In this document: positions 49,640 through 49,868 of the stretch, one piece after another
Layout of the letters: the number at the start of each line of letters is the position of its first letter
Numbering within the stretch: position 1 is the stretch's first letter
Source: DTBU01 sp964568845
GTDB lineage: Archaea; Thermoproteota; CALKCG01; B24
Assembly: GCA_964568845.1 (NCBI GenBank)
Contig: CAZMSC010000011.1
Location: 1-49,868, forward strand
DNA: 49,868 nt
Direction: 5' to 3'
Notes under the pieces: model-generated
The model's database searches: none
The model's input: only the letters and a program-made list of their open reading frames with translations
Told to the model about the DNA's origin: nothing
Made by a program: the position numbers and the translations under genes

Positions 49640-49861
49640 CTACGATGGTGGAGTTAACGCAGCCTTCACAAGGTCTAAGAGGGGTTGTGGAGGTGGAACT
49701 GGTGTGATCTCTGCTCTTAAAAGGCTTGATCCCTCTACTTTGTAGGAATACGTGTTCTGATATTTAGCGTTCACTGATGCTGAGAAAACTCTGAAGCGTA
49801 ATCCAGCCCTCGCTTCTATGCTTGTTGTTCTGGTAACAACCATTGATATCGCCATCTTCAC
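49640..49861 (-). CDS. Small beta-rich protein at the window edge, DUF2589-like, possibly incomplete
   Basis: 73 residues from a GTG at 49861 (ATG 49855 follows GAGGTGA). ARAGLRFRVFSASVNAKYQN and EGSSLLRAEITPVPPPQPLL read as strands ending in a proline-rich turn and short helix, like the C-terminal half of DUF2589 proteins. The frame stays open to the window end, so more protein may lie beyond. First of three similar minus-strand genes. Confidence 0.4.
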   Translation of the reverse strand: MKMAISMVVTRTTSIEARAGLRFRVFSASVNAKYQNTYSYKVEGSSLLRAEITPVPPPQPLLDLVKAALTPPS

Positions 49862-49868
49862 CTCTATA

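Noticed and set aside
1..49868. CRISPR array
   Set aside because: I saw no series of regularly spaced direct repeats and no cas gene.

Overview
The window is archaeal. It carries the archaeal RNA-exosome/RNase P superoperon (COG1325 RNA-binding protein, Rpp30, Pop5, proteasome alpha, SBDS, Rrp4, Rrp41, Rrp42, L37Ae, Pcc1), an archaeal RNase P RNA, an archaeal-type initiator tRNA-Met, two purP genes, tandem moeA genes and the DPPR-synthase branch of the UbiA family. Gene order and protein style fit the TACK/Bathyarchaeia side of Archaea, but I cannot place it more exactly. A run of exactly 100 N shows that this is a draft scaffold, probably a metagenome bin.

Layout. 0.1-7.1 kb: co-directional cell-surface genes (beta-helix protein, two methyltransferases, membrane-anchored propeller-like protein, subtilase, GT-C-like membrane protein). 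7.25-14.9 kb: a tightly overlapping five-gene operon built around a large tubulin/FtsZ-superfamily protein, with a signal-peptide/TM partner, a multi-TM coiled-coil partner, a second tubulin-like protein that appears to have lost its nucleotide loop, and a small beta-domain coiled-coil protein. I consider this the best candidate for an undescribed system. A membrane-anchored caspase/CHAT-like protein faces it. 16.2-16.6 kb: remains of an IS607-type element. 16.7-22.4 kb: exosome/RNase P/proteasome operon. 22.5-25.7 kb: etfB-etfA-glcD, probably an electron-transferring 2-hydroxyacid (lactate) dehydrogenase. 25.7-26.1 kb: rnpB.

26.1-30.6 kb is a patchwork. It holds fragments of an alcohol dehydrogenase and a tyrosine recombinase, an aminopeptidase P gene with its ribosome-binding site inside a perfect hairpin, small membrane proteins, a membrane-anchored winged-helix regulator and two right-end-like remnants of TnpB elements. 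30.6-32.8 kb: two purP paralogues. 32.9-37.5 kb: two moeA genes (the second fused to a PBP-like domain), a CooT-like protein and a LysR regulator, a plausible metal-cofactor island. 37.5-41.9 kb (minus strand): GT-C-like membrane protein, UbiA/DPPR-synthase-like prenyltransferase and DUF362 protein. 42.0-45.2 kb: a divergent ketol-acid reductoisomerase paralogue, a PspC protein and an apiosidase-like glycosidase. 45.4-48.7 kb: VapBC, decayed genes, tRNA-iMet, and an AT-rich secreted/anchored gene split by an apparently artificial assembly gap. 48.7 kb-end: three small minus-strand genes with coiled coil and beta-rich modules, reaching the window edge.

Family assignments come from reading motifs in the translated sequence; no database search was run.
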